Source of the DNA: Puccinellia tenuiflora
Taxonomy: Eukaryota > Streptophyta > Magnoliopsida > Poales > Poaceae
Direction of reading: 5' to 3'
Assembly: GCA_012064385.1 (NCBI GenBank)
Contig: QRDG01000951.1
Span: 1 to 64,000 of the forward strand
DNA: 64,000 nt
The translations under genes were made by a program, and so were the position numbers. Below, in pieces: positions 21,930-33,899 of this stretch. Every line of letters begins with the position of its first letter. Position 1 is the first letter of the stretch. The notes below the pieces were generated by a model. That model had not been told where the DNA came from. It saw only the letters and a program-made list of their open reading frames with translations, and did no database searches.

Positions 21930-23300
21930 GTTTTTTCGTTTTTACATTGCATTCTGTTTCTTTTTCTCTCCCGATTTTTTCTTTTCTACAATATTCTTTT
22001 TTATTTCTTGAGAATTTCTAAAATATTCTAACAAATAGATTTGTAACATTATAGCGCCCATAAAAAATAGATATAAATCGGAACCTTTTTAAGTCTGAAA
22101 ATTTTCGTACTCAAATCTTTTAAAAATCAGAATATTTTCAAATTTGAATTCTTTTCAAAATCTGAACCATTTTTCAAATATGCACATTTCGAAGTCTGAA
22201 TTTTTTTAAAAAGTATCATTATTTAAACTTGAACAATTAGGGCGAACCTAAAAATAATTGTGAACAGAAAATGATATTGAACCAAAAAGAAAATAAAAGT
22301 AGGGCGAACCGAAAATAACAGTGAACCGAAAATATCGGTGAACCATAAATAATTGTGAACCGAAAATGACGATGAACCGAAATTTTAGTGAACCAAAAAG
22401 GCCGGTGAACTGAAAACTTTAGTGAACCGAAAAGAAACTAAAATTCTAGAAAACCAAAAATAATAGTGAACCAAAAATACAGGTGAACCGAAATAATAGT
22501 GTACCGAAAATAACGGTGAACCAAAAATAATTGTGAACCAAAATACCGGTGAACCGAAAAGAATAATGAATCAATAAAAAAACTAAAATGCTGGTAAGCC
22601 GAAAATAATATTGAACTAAAAATACCGGTGAACCGAAAATAATAGTGAACGGAAAATTACGGTGAACCAAAAAATAACAGTGAATTAAAATACCCGTATA
22701 CCGGAAATAATAGTGACTGAAAAAGGAACCAAAATTCGGATGAACCAAAAATAATAATGGGCGAAAATTCAAGTGAACCGAAAATAATAGTTAACCAAAA
22801 ATTCATGTGAACCGAAAACGAAACAAAATTCTGGAAACCAAAAAAAATGGTGAACCAAAAATATCGACGAACCGAAATATGATAATGAACCAAACAAAAC
22901 TAAAATTCGGGTGAATCAAGAATAATAGTAAACCAAAAATACCAATGAATCGAAAATAATTATTTTTGAAAAATAGTACATATTTGAAAATTCTTTATTT
23001 TGAAATTGGTTCAAATTTTAAAATTCATATTTGAATAAAGTCCATGTAAAAAAACTCAGATTTTGAAAATTGTACATTTTGGAAAAATAGTTCAGATTTG
23101 AAAAATATTCATTTTTGTCAAAGTTCAAAAAAAAGAAAAACATAAACAAACAAAAATGTAAAAATAGGAAAAAGTAAAAAAGAAAAATGAAAGAAGAAGA
23201 AAAAAGTTTTCTGGGCCACGGCCCGTCAGAGAGCGCATGCGGGCTCGCAGTAAAAAGAAGGAGCTAAAGAAAAGAAAAGAAAGACTAACTGGGCCGGCCC
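21930..23300. repeat. A-rich foldback arm with GTGAACCGAAAATAATAG words
   Basis: Dense degenerate repeats of GTGAACCGAAAATAATAGTG and GTGAACCAAAAATACCGG (22240-22960) lead into an A-rich run (to about 23200) and GGGCCACGGCCC / GGGCCGGCCC words. This is the inverted counterpart of 18330-19200, so the two may be arms of one larger element into which the 19345-21770 material was inserted. Confidence 0.55.
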
Positions 23301-23454
23301 ATGCGGAGACACATTGCGGGCGAGTTCGAACTAGGACTCGTTACAAGCGAGATATAGTGGCTGCGCAAGACATAGGGGCTCCCATGAAATCCACAGAAGC
23401 GGTGGGCGGCAGGATCCATCTAGTTTAGTAGGAAGGGCAGACGGCCGGGAATTG

Positions 23455-24683
23455 GGTATCGCTACGCGAAGGGTTCCCTTCGCGAAGGGCGATTTCGCTG
23501 ACTCGCGAGCGCGCCACGCATTGGGCTTATACACGTAGGGAAACATACCGTCTCGCGCGCCACGCCGAAGGATTTTCCACGTTCCGTCTCGCGCACGCAT
23601 GCAGCTAGCTGCTGGCCAGCTAGCCAACGATCGATCGATCCTGCGTAGCTAGCTAGGTAGCCTACGTGCATCCGGTAGTACGTGATCGATTAGCTCCTCT
23701 CTTCTTTTTCTTTTTAATAAAGCTTCTCGCTCGCTCGTCAACAAATTAAATCTAATTTTCTTTTACATACCGGTATATGAGTTGGCTTACTTTCCACCCC
23801 ACCCTAAACCCTAAGTTATTTATTCATGTTACAAGTATTCCATGATCTAGCGGCTCAGCTTCGTCCCCCGTCGCCGTGGACGCTATCGCGTCGACGGCGA
23901 CGAATCCTCCGTACCCACCTATGATAACATGTCGCATACTAGCTGTTACATGAAAAATTCACCAGAAACTTGAAAGTACATAGTATAAAGAACAGAAAGT
24001 ACAGAGTCTAGGGACCAGGATGTACATATTACTATAAATAGGGTATACAGAAATATGGTGTACATAACAGAGAGTACAAAACTGAAGATGTACAAAACTA
24101 GAAATGTACAATCAAACTGCTACCAGATGTACAAAACTGGAGATGTACAAATTGGAGATGTACAAAACTGAAAATGTACAACTACACTGATACCGAATGT
24201 ACAAAACTGGATGTATAAAACTGGAAATATACAACCATACTACTACCGGATATACAAAACTGTAGATGTACAAAACTGGAGATATACAAAAACTAGAAAT
24301 GTACAACCACAGTGCTACCGGATGTACAAACTATACAGAACCGGATGTACAAAAAAAAGTTTGTCGAAACTTATCAACATGGGATCTAGTTTTGAAAATC
24401 TCGATGCGAGGAGCTCAAAAGTGAAAACGGTTCGTGATTTGGATTATCGGTTTTCAAGATATTTCGTTTTTAGTTTTCGTTTTGAAAAAATAAAAGGGAA
24501 AACTCCCTCCCACCCGTACCCTTCTTTTCTCTCTCTTCCTCCCCACTTTAACTCTGGTTGTGACACGTGACGAATATTCAAACAACAACTAGGGACCCGC
24601 GCAAAGGACAAAGCGTCACTTGGCGCGAGGAGAGCGAACGCGGGGTTCCCTTCGCAAATGGAACCCTTTTTTAAAGATTACCC
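23455..24683. mobile_element. Mutator-like element B (1,229 bp), target duplication CGGGAATTG
   Basis: Exact 9-bp repeats CGGGAATTG lie at 23446-23454 and 24684-24692. The ends are GGTATCGCTACGCGAAGGGT on the left and GGGTAATCTTTAAAAAAGGG on the right (reverse complement), each followed by a CCTTCGCGAAGG-type palindrome. It shares its right roughly 900 bp with element A in the same orientation, including the telomere-like TAAACCCTAAG, the CGTCGACGGCGACG hairpin and the minisatellite. Its left 280 bp are unrelated to A and rich in GATC/CTAG palindromes. There is no transposase. Confidence 0.85.
24066..24345. repeat. Minisatellite GATGTACAAAACTGGA in element B
   Basis: Roughly 15 degenerate units with AGTGCTACCGG spacers, paralogous to 19968-20195. 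Confidence 0.75.
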
Positions 24684-24692
24684 CGGGAATTG

Positions 24693-25145
24693 CAAACAGG
24701 CTTCCATGATCGATTAATAATGATGGGCTGTTATTTTCCTTGCTGGGCTTGGGTGCGTGCATACCTCTATGCATTGCGATTAGTTCCAGGTTTATTTTCT
24801 AAATAACTAGCTTGACTCTTCCTGTAAACGTTTTGGCAAATGTAGAATTTTATTCTCGTACATTGTCATGGACCCTCAGTATCCGTTCCTACTTATCATG
24901 AAAAATGCACACATTGTAAATTGTCTCTCCGTAATATTTGATGGAAGCAAAGGTATCGTTTTTGTAACTGCAATAGACATGCATAAAAACAAATCTAGTG
25001 TATAGTCGAGAATAATACCTAATCATCTGAAATGTATAGTAAAACACCTGACACGTTGCTACAGAGAAATAAGATGCGACAAAGAAATAAGAATATTGTA
25101 ATGCCGATCAGAAAGTCACACACATGTATATACATTTTTTTCTAT
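24693..25145. other. AT-rich intergenic DNA, nothing recognised
   Basis: No terminal repeats and no coding frame of note. Confidence 0.4.
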
Positions 25146-25411
25146 GATATACGGTCCTTCCAATGGAGAGAAGCTCGCCTGCAAATATCTAAAATGAGAC
25201 TTGTACAAGAGTGCCTTATCACCAATGTTAAATTCACGTTTTTGTATCCTCTGGTCATGTCCTTTTTAATATTTCTTTGAACAATTTAGCATTTTGATAA
25301 GATTCACTTCTCCATTCATCTAAAGAATATATAATCAAGCAATCTCTTTTCCTCATCAAGTTTAGAATCACAATTAGGTTCTTTAATAGCCCAATAAGCT
25401 TTATGTTCTAG
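25146..25411 (-). pseudogene. Ty3/gypsy integrase C-terminal fragment
   Basis: Read on the minus strand from 25411, the frame gives LEHKAYWAIKEPNCDSKLDE, then (after stops and frame changes) QNAKLFKEILKR, then REFNIGDKALLYKSHFRYLQ and FSPLEGPYI. This order is that of the integrase C-terminal region of grass gypsy elements (the KLFKE helix, then the GDKVLLY beta-barrel start). The stop codons and the missing upstream catalytic core show a dead remnant. It was missed by simple ORF scanning because of the breaks. Confidence 0.75.
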
Positions 25412-25419
25412 TTAAACAA

Positions 25420-26370
25420 GGACAAATTCTCATGGGTATTAATAAATGATTAACAATCTGAACATAACAAATTCTTCAAAAAAAAAAAAAAAATCTGAAC
25501 ATAACAATGTTTCACCAATAAAACTTCTAAGCATCAACTCAAAATGGTGTAATCAACACCAAAAAGTAACCCCAATGAGATACATGGTTACAGTTCATAG
25601 ATTGAATAACGAAGTGTAGATGGTGCTGGAGATGGTACTGCTGAAAGATTGACCGAGATGATGATCCCGACGATGCATGGTGTGATGACGATGGCCTCGA
25701 TTTTCCTCTCCCGTAAGGAATTTTGCCCGATAGGATCAGCATGCCAGAGGTCTGTATCTCTCTTACTCTGTTACGCCCCTCAGGCAGCGGGGGGAAATAA
25801 TACGAAGTGTTCCCTCATGTTTTTCGGTCAAGGAACTTATATAGGCGAAGGGGCGTCGGGGGGGAGGGGGGCGAGCCACCAGGTAGCGATGCAACCATGT
25901 GGCGCGACCAGCGTTTTCAGCCTGCGCATCCACATGGCAGGCCTCCCGTGGCCCATTCTCTAGGCTTCTTTTTCCCTGGAATAAATTTGTGATTTTTCTC
26001 ACCTCTTTTGGGGCAATAGAAATTGGCTTTCTCCTCTGATGGGTTTTGCTCTTGTTTTTAGATTTCTTGGAGTTCCTCCACTTTAATACAAATCATGAAA
26101 AATAAGAGAGAAAGGCATTAGAATTGCATAGTAATGTAAGATATATCATCGAATAGAGGTAAATTATGGTGTAAAATAGTGATAAAAATGGACGAATCAC
26201 CGACCCACGCCTTGACAACGACATATTGATAACTTAGCTATGTCATGCATGGAAGTCTTGAAAACAACATTTCTCTCCATGGAGGCCATTTTTAGGCGGT
26301 GTCATCGAATTTTAATCTAATAGGTCATCGATGTGACATTTCGGCCACAGTGCATAAAACACTCTTACTC
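25420..26370. other. Possible degraded LTR or leader on the minus strand; otherwise unassigned
   Basis: On the minus strand a TATATAAG box (about 25839-25846) is followed by GC-rich then AT-rich transcribed-looking DNA toward 25500. This layout is seen in LTR promoters, and the gypsy integrase remnant lies just downstream on the same strand. No TG...CA ends or second copy were found, so the call is weak. From 25990 to 26370 nothing is recognised. Confidence 0.3.
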
Positions 26371-26640
26371 AGAAGTATGTCAACACTACATTCACAATAA
26401 ACCTTAACAGAATTATGGCTAACCAGAACGACAAAACATTTTTTTTAAACCACTTTATTCTACACAGAACATTCTCAATAACCTAAACAGAAGTATGTAA
26501 ACACTACATTCACAATAAATCTCAACAAAATTTTAGCTAACCAGAACAACTAGATCTTAATCGGATTGTTATACACAAAATATTGGCAATAACCTAAACA
26601 TAAGTATGTAAACACTACATCCACAATAAACCTAGCTATG
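26371..26640. repeat. Short tandem array, about 111-118 bp unit
   Basis: The phrase AGTATGTAAACACTACATTC with ACAATAAACC recurs at about 26373, 26490 and 26601, with GCTAACCAGAAC and ACACAGAAC between copies. There are two full units and one partial. Confidence 0.7.
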
Positions 26641-27352
26641 AAGAAACCCTAGTTCATCGACACGAAGGTCGGTCGCACAAAGATATACCTTCCACTCAGT
26701 GGGAGTTCATCGTCCTCCTCCTCTAGTACAACATGTTCCGAGACAACAACAAATCTGGACGAAGAGAAGGCATTCACCACATTCGCTACTGATATCTAAC
26801 AACATATCTAGACGTAGAGGAGGAAGATTATGATAGACGCCGGCTGGATTCGCCCATGACCTACCCGCGACTAGATCTCTACTCCTGGGCCACCTCCTAC
26901 CCATGACTAGATCTGGACAAAGATGATAGGAGGACAAGGATCTATCGTGCCTATACATGCATGGTGGATGCACGCTCTCCTGCTTGCTATGACGCGAGAG
27001 ACAAATAGGTAACCTCGAGGGCCGCCTCCACGCGCGTTCAGATTTTGGGAGAGAGTGGCCGAGTAGAGACTGAGGTGTATGGTTTTTCTGAGGGTTACGG
27101 GACTATATATATAAAGGCCATGGAATAGTATCAACAGGACGATTCAAACTCTATTTGAACAGTGGCAAACATTTGGAGGGAGATAAATCTTCTTTTGCAA
27201 TATATTGGCAACGAGTATTTATAAATGACCGTAGCAAATCGAGTTCCCTCGGGGGCCACCCATTTATGGCAGTCCTCATCGGCCACGCGTAATTTGGGAT
27301 TTTTCATTGTCGTTGCCATAGCGGGGTGTCCTTAGTACCATTTGTAGTAGTG
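26641..27352. mobile_element. CACTA right-end fragment ending at 27352
   Basis: It ends in ACCATTTGTAGTAGTG, the complement of CACTACTACAAATGGT, a standard CACTA terminus. A minus-strand TATATATA box (about 27104-27112) precedes GC-rich transcribed-looking DNA reading left, as in non-autonomous members. I could not find the matching left end, so it may be truncated. Confidence 0.55.
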
Positions 27353-27959
27353 TCTCCCCATCACTCTCCCGATGTGCGTGCAGCCTCCCTCTCTTGTAGC
27401 TCTCTCTCCTCACCTCCTCCCTCCTCTCAGCACGTCGCCGCTCTCGAGTACATCAATGTTTTTGCTTCCTTGACCTCCACCTCCGTGGCCACGCCCCCAC
27501 GCTCCCCACCTCCCATATCATGCACGAGCACTCGATCAGTGACCGGCCACCTCATGCCACCTGCGATTCTGGAGCCCTTCCTCTCCTTCCCAATGACGAG
27601 CTCCACCACCTACGGCCACTCCTCTCTCCACACCTCTTCCACCCGTGAAGTGTCGCTAGTAGCAGGCGCTAGGGCGAGGAGGCGCTGAGAGGGGGCTGGA
27701 TGAAGTTCTCGATGTGGTGGGGGCCGGGAAGGCCCGCGTGTGGAGCTGCCTCTTCTTCCTACCCGGCCGCGTCATACCTTTTGCATCCTGCTCCACGTAC
27801 GTCATTGCCCCTACTGCACACGCACTAGCGAGCCCCGACCCCACGCTACCTCGAGCTCCTCCACACACCATTGTCGGCGCTCCGCCATCCTCCAGACGAG
27901 CCACTCAGAAGCTTTGCATCTCCAGCCATCAACCTCACTCGGCACTGACATCGTAGCCA
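27353..27959. other. GC-rich stretch, no gene recognised
   Basis: CT-rich DNA (TCTCCTCACCTCCTCCCTCC and similar) with short frames open on both strands. No family was recognised. It may belong to the CACTA fragment that ends at 28193. Confidence 0.35.
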
Positions 27960-28193
27960 TTTAAAAAAATGCACAAATACTTAGCAGTGGCGTGCATGCT
28001 GGGTTGCATGTCAGTGGTACATGTGTCCTATTAGTGGAGTGTGAGAATTCAAGCAGTCCACCATTAATATTACCCGTGGCATGCGGGAATCACTCCACTA
28101 GTAACTATAAGTGGCACCATAGTAGTGGTGTGCCATTTACACGCCGTTAGTAGAGATAATGGGACGACACTATTAGGATATTTCCTACTAGTG
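27960..28193. mobile_element. CACTA right terminus ending at 28193
   Basis: It ends TAGGATATTTCCTACTAGTG, the complement of CACTAGTAGGAAATATCC. Inside the end, words such as AGTGGCGTGCATGC, AGTGGTGTGCCAT and TAGTGGAGTG form a subterminal array. No left partner is visible in the window. Confidence 0.65.
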
Positions 28194-29237
28194 GAAGGAG
28201 ATGCTCTCATCTGGAAGAGGATGGATTGCTTGTGAAGACAATATCCAGTGGGGCGGCGTGGAGCCAAATTATATAGTGGTCAACAGAATGAATGCCACAC
28301 ATAATTGGGAATATTACAATGAATAATCTATATCTCGCTATCGGATATTCAACTTTTTATCCAACACTGAATTATGGGGTTAGGTGTGAGGATTCGCATG
28401 GACTAACCAATAAATATACTACCGATATACATAATGTGAGCACCTTTTCCTATCGAGGATCAATAGTATAAACTTTCATGCCTTGCTTACCTCTCCGGTA
28501 TTTGCACCCCTATGAGGTTTGGGGATGGGAGGGCATTTGGTGAATCCCTCTCTTTCACCCAATCCCCTCAAGTCCCCTCTAATCTCATCCCTCCTGGTTA
28601 CTTAGATCTTTTGGGATGGAGGGGATGGGATGGTTGATATCAAGTAATAAGAATTGAAACTTTAGCCCTGCAACATGATACTAAATATAATCACCCGAGT
28701 ACAATTCAATCTTTGCACTTATATATGAATGTCTATGAAATACCGAATAATGTAACACCAAGACAAACATGATCATCTCCTAGCGCTCCAAAAGTGAAGT
28801 AAGAAAGAAACATCAAGTTTAAATTGTGGGCATGTTGATAGTATTGTCCAGGGTATGATCATATCCTTCTCTTCTATTCAACATCAAGATATGGAAACAA
28901 CAGAGGTCATGCCCTGGAGCCTGAGTGGTGGAGGTGATGATAATAAAAATAAGTCAAGCCATATTTCGAAAGGTATTTCATAGAATACATACATGAAAAC
29001 TCATATGGAATAACATAACAAGATTTCTAAGAAATAGTTTGGCGTTTGAGGTTATAGAACACAAGCATGTAATTTGGCTGAAAAGGAACATAAGATTGTT
29101 CATTGATAACGGAATAAGCTTCTGGTTGTTCATAGTTGTCACAGGATGACTACAACAAGAAAACAATAGCTGTTTTATAGCTCACTGCTAGAATAGTATT
29201 CAAATGTGTGCAATTTTTCAAAGATAATACAAAAACA
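28194..29237. other. Intergenic DNA, nothing firm
   Basis: A short G-rich/C-rich foldback occurs at about 28515-28635 (GGGGATGGGAGGG against CATCCCTCC). Otherwise it is AT-rich with no gene. Confidence 0.4.
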
Positions 29238-32155
29238 TCTTATATTTACTAATTGGTGGCACCAATCGAGCCACCACGTTAATCCTCCAGAACTAAGCAA
29301 ATTGTCCGTCAGATCTCCCTATAAGCTACGTACGACCGTCAGATGAATTATCGGAGGAGTCCCCGCCTACTGTCCCACGTTTATAAGAAACTACTAAAAG
29401 AAAGAAAAAAAACTCCCTCGCAGACTCCATGGCTCCGCCGATGCCGCTGCACGATGGCACGAATTATCGTCGAGAGATCCCTAGCGGCGGTCATCCTCAT
29501 CCTCCTCTCACATGTATCATCTTTGTCTCCACGCTGCAACTCATCAAAACCCGATCCAGTCTCCTTTCTCTCTAGCGGCTGCATGCTTGGTCCAGGAATC
29601 GGAACATGCACGCTGAAATAGCATAGCAATGAGCCAATCAATTCCTTCCAGCTCTTAGCCGCAGGTCACACAAACCACGGTACATGCATCTCCACTGATC
29701 GCTGCATATGTTATTTGCGGAACTATAAATAGCCATCGCTGATTGCAGCGTTTGTAAGTCTTACATAATACATGGCGCGATTTGGGATGAGCTAAGATAT
29801 ACGTATGGTATTCAGATGTATATTTTTGTCTGTGGGCGAAATTGGTAAATCTATGTCATGCTATATAGGTCTACTTTTCTCACTATATTGTTCTGGACAA
29901 ATATTCGTCCGGTTCAATCTGCATGGTTTTCTTAAGTGTGATGCTATTTTTTTCCCACAGGGGTTATTGCATACTCAGATTTTCCCCTGTTGATCCTACA
30001 GTCTGAACTCAAGAGGGTAAAAGCGTTCTATGGCAAGTCCAGCAAATGGTTCTGCTAGGAGCTACCAATCTCCCTTTAAAACGTTAGCTTATAAATTTCA
30101 TTCTTTTTCTTGCTGAGATTAATGACACTTAGGATTCATCATTTGCACAACCTTTTGGTTAGGTTGGCGGTAGAGTAAATGGTTCATATTTTCAGTTCAA
30201 TAATTGTTTTATGGATAAGCTATCCAGTAGTTTCATTTGTATAAAATGAGTTACGCATAAGTTCATTTATCCAAGCTTATAGTATATGATATTATAAGTA
30301 GCAATTGGTTATGGAAAACATTGAAGATTTCTTTATATTTCCAGAAACATGTCAACAACACAAGTAACAAGGAACAAAGATTATCTATGCAATCTGATAA
30401 TTATTCTTATGTGTCTTTTCCTATTGTGCCAAACGAATTCTCTCTCTCTTTGTCAATCGATCGCCATTCAGGTACAAAACGTGCTATCTTAAAAGTATTT
30501 CAAGAAACATGGGTGATAAACAATGATGGTCAGTTATCTTTGTATTTTCCTCTCTTTTTCTACTCTGTTAGCTTTAATGTCTTCCCTTTTGTTTCAATTG
30601 ATGTAAGAAAACTTTTAGAACATATGTGGTTTTATGTTGCCTAGAGCTAGGGCATCCTAAGAATTTTTATGTAATTAATATCTGATACAGCAACACTAAG
30701 AAATCTGCACAAATTATATATACTAACTAATTCCATTGTAAAAAATTGTATGCCGTAGTAGTCGATATATATCTATGCTGTACATGCATGCACAAACTTT
30801 AGTAGACGTACTACAAGCAGAAACGTCCAGTCTCTATTTGTCTCTACATACATGTATTTCCATTCATATAAGGGGATCTATACTAAATGAAATAGTTATG
30901 TTGTGCTCTAATAATTTTTGGATACTGGAAGAAAAGAAGGGTATGCTTTAATTAATTGTGACACTAGATTAAACAAACATTGTATTTTTCATGTGTATGT
31001 TTATATATATCAGACTTATCTCAGATATTTATTTTCCATCCGCATTTTAAGTCGAAACATGTTTGGATGAATTGGCAGAAACAATCTAATCATGTTAGCA
31101 CTTATCTCTTTTTTTTCATGTAAGGTTAATTTCAGATAGATGGATAAATAGGACATTTGTCGATATACATGGTACTATCCAAAATATATGTTAGTACACA
31201 ATGGATTTCTTCTGTTGTAGCTACACGTCCTAAACTATGCATCAGTTAAAGAATTAAGTGTGTACAGGAATGATCACTTAATTCTTATTTCTTTAGCAAC
31301 CTGAAGGTTAGATAAAGAAAATTTTGCACCATGCTATTGTCATAACTCTCCTCCTCATATCGGAGTTTGTACTATATGAGTTGTCGGCACAAGAAACATA
31401 CAGTATATCCTTTTTGCATATATTTCGTACCGTACGTGTATAGTGTTACCGAAATCAGGATCCATTTTTTCTTTCCTTTGTAACTTACATCATAATGTCA
31501 ATTTTTGCTAAAAGTGTTGCGACAACAAAATAATACCTTGCAGAAATGAGAATGACTGCAATTTTTTTGTTTATTTGATATGTAACAGTAATCAGTCTCT
31601 CAATGGACTTCAAATATTGGCAGAAGGGTGTCTGGCTGATGCCTCTATAAGTACATAAGGTCAGTTTTAGTTTTAACTGAGAATTCCTAATTTATAATGT
31701 TTTAATTTTGACGCAATAGCATGTTTTGACGCAAGAGCATGTGGTCATCGACTATTGTTTTCCCTTGCAATTCAATAAAATTGTGCAAATATCCCTATAT
31801 CGCTTGAAATAGCTTTGATGGATTCATCCATTTATTTCGCCTTGGTAATATATAGTTGGTAAATGTTAACTTTATTGCTTTGATGGATGATGCACATCAT
31901 TACTTTTGATACATTCTCACAGTAAAGTTCTACCTATATTATTTACCAGCACATGATAGTGTTTCTTATCCCTGACTCATAGTTGAATTAAACCCTTTAT
32001 GAACCTATTGCCTGAAAGTAGTGGAATTAATGCTTTTTGTAGGTATTATACAAATACCGGTTAAACACAAAAATGAGTACATCATTTGATGGAAGCCTAC
32101 TTACAAATTCAAAATGTAAGTGACTGCCCGTGCGAATGCACGGGTTGACGACTAG
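29238..32155 (+). mobile_element. Probable Helitron (3' end firm, 5' end tentative)
   Basis: The 3' terminus has the Helitron signature: stem CCCGTGC (32127-32133), loop GAAT, stem GCACGGG (32138-32144), seven bases, then CTAG (32152-32155) followed by host T. Two 5' candidates start with TC after host A: 29238 (TCTTATATTTACTAATTGG, about 2.9 kb) and 30877 (TCTATACTAAATG, about 1.28 kb). I prefer the first because gene-like DNA starts just inside it. There is no Rep/helicase ORF, so it is non-autonomous. The interior is AT-rich with one short peptide ORF near the left end. Confidence 0.6.
29454..29729 (+). pseudogene. Small secreted cysteine-rich (defensin-like) peptide ORF broken by a stop
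   Basis: The ATG at 29454 opens a 55-codon frame with a hydrophobic N-terminal signal (AAVILILLSHVSSLS), then three cysteines before TAG at 29619-29621. The same frame continues after this stop for about 36 codons. That part contains GTCISTDRCIC, a GxC...CxC arrangement like the gamma-core of plant defensin-like peptides, and ends at a second TAG. No intron that would remove the first stop is obvious. Capture of a DEFL-type gene by the Helitron followed by a nonsense change is the simplest reading. The family call rests only on cysteine spacing and size. Confidence 0.4.
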
Positions 32156-33641
32156 TTATCTTAACCGACATGTTATCAAATGCCAGTATCATGGTCAGCT
32201 CCAACTACCATAAATCCCATACAACTACCTGTCAAGGCCAGGTCTTGAACCCATAAGGCTTTGACTCTATGACATTAGGATGGTTTCACCGAGATCAATC
32301 AAGTCATGTGTACACAGTACACATGCCGCTTGTGTCTCTACGGCAAGATCATGTCTACACCTCAAGAATGAACCTATTTTAGTTATGTATATCATATAAC
32401 GACCACAAACAAAAAAACTTGTTTATCTATAACAATATCACCTACTACTAGTATCTAGGCTGTAGCCAGTTTGACAAGATGAAACCCATAACACATTGAG
32501 ATGGTGTCTTATAGTAATGTTCTTGCAGTTTTCCTGTTAATTATAACTAATGACTAGTTTTTAGAGTTTAGATTGTTTACTGTATTAGAGTTGATGTTTA
32601 GACCATTTAATGTATTAGAGTTAAAGTTTAGACTGTTTGATGGTAAGGTGTATATAAATGCAAACTTTCAACGTAACAGAATATGGAATGTGAAGTATGC
32701 AACTCTTTCACCGGGTCCTCATTCATTATTGAGCTGCACGAGAGTCATCTTGATTCATTGGTAATTAATAATCAATTCTTGTTTTCATAACTTGTAACTT
32801 TTGTTTCATCTTAATATCTAGCTAACGTGTTTTTGGTTTTGTTTTAGTTGCATAGATTGTACCATGCAATGTTCGGTTGCAGTACAACGAGTTGGTCGGC
32901 AATATCGTGCCATTTGATGTTCCGGTACCATAATAAAGATTAGAGTGAAGAAATAAAGAATCAAGACTCGCTTCCACGGGGAAGTATTGGCGCAACTCAT
33001 CGCCTAGTTTCATCTAAGAGGAGGTGAAATACTTTATTTTTTTATGGAAGGACCACAACCCCGGATCAGCATAGTCTATATTAACTATGACAACAATTAT
33101 TCCGAAGATGTCGAGAGTGTTGAGCAGTCTAGCAAGAGTGATGATAGCGAGAGTGACGAGGATATGGACGAGGAGGACGACCCATTCTAGGCTATGGTCA
33201 TCGTCCAAAGAGCCAATCTGAAGTTGCGTGAGAAGGATCATCTCCTTCAAAGACTACCCCGAGAGATAGCTACATCGGGCTTTTTGTGCATTGCCTAACG
33301 AACACAAATCTCTCAAAAGCACATGTCATGGTATGTTTCTAAAATATTTTATCTTCCCATATTTGCTTATGTTATCATGCATGTGTGGTGGGATGACATA
33401 GTTCTCTTATTTTTTCGTATGATGCTAACCTAAGGCGGTAGAAGAAAGCGCTGACATGTAGAATAACGGTAACATTGGAGTACGGCGTGGAGAAACAGGA
33501 AGAGTCACCACCGTTCCATACACCACGGATGTTGACGGCTGCATCGTCCTCGGCTCGCAAGCGTGGAGGGAGTTCCATTCGACCAGAGGTTTGGAGGTTG
33601 TCCAAGCTATTCTCATCACCTTGAGAAACACTGACAAGTGC
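32156..33641. other. Probable interior of a CACTA fragment, no intact gene
   Basis: An acidic frame occurs on the + strand near 33085-33190 (SEDVESVEQSSKSDDSESDE). A second piece near 33480-33680 reads VPYTTDVDGCIVLGSQAW and LITLRNTDKCNLDMMLAMNY. Both stop quickly. They look like remains of a transposon-carried ORF, but I cannot name the family. Confidence 0.3.
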
Positions 33642-33838
33642 AACTTGGACATGATGTTGGCGATGAACTACCTCTAGAGCGATGGCCAGTTCGTTGAAAT
33701 CGTCAATAAAATTGAAGTTTAATTTCTAGTTATTTAAGGGAACTTGGACATGATGTTGGTGATGAACTACCTCTAGATCGAAGGCCAGATCGTTGAGATC
33801 ATCAATAAATTTGAACATCAATTTCTAGTTAGTTAAGT
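33642..33838. repeat. Two-copy tandem duplication, about 99 bp
   Basis: AACTTGGACATGATGTTGG begins both copies (33642 and 33741), and both continue with GATGAACTACCTCTAGA and AATTTCTAGTTA. They differ at several positions. Confidence 0.8.
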
Positions 33839-33899
33839 GGCGCAACTTTTATAGTTCGAGACTTGTATTAATTTGGTCACTTCGATCTATTTCAGTGAA

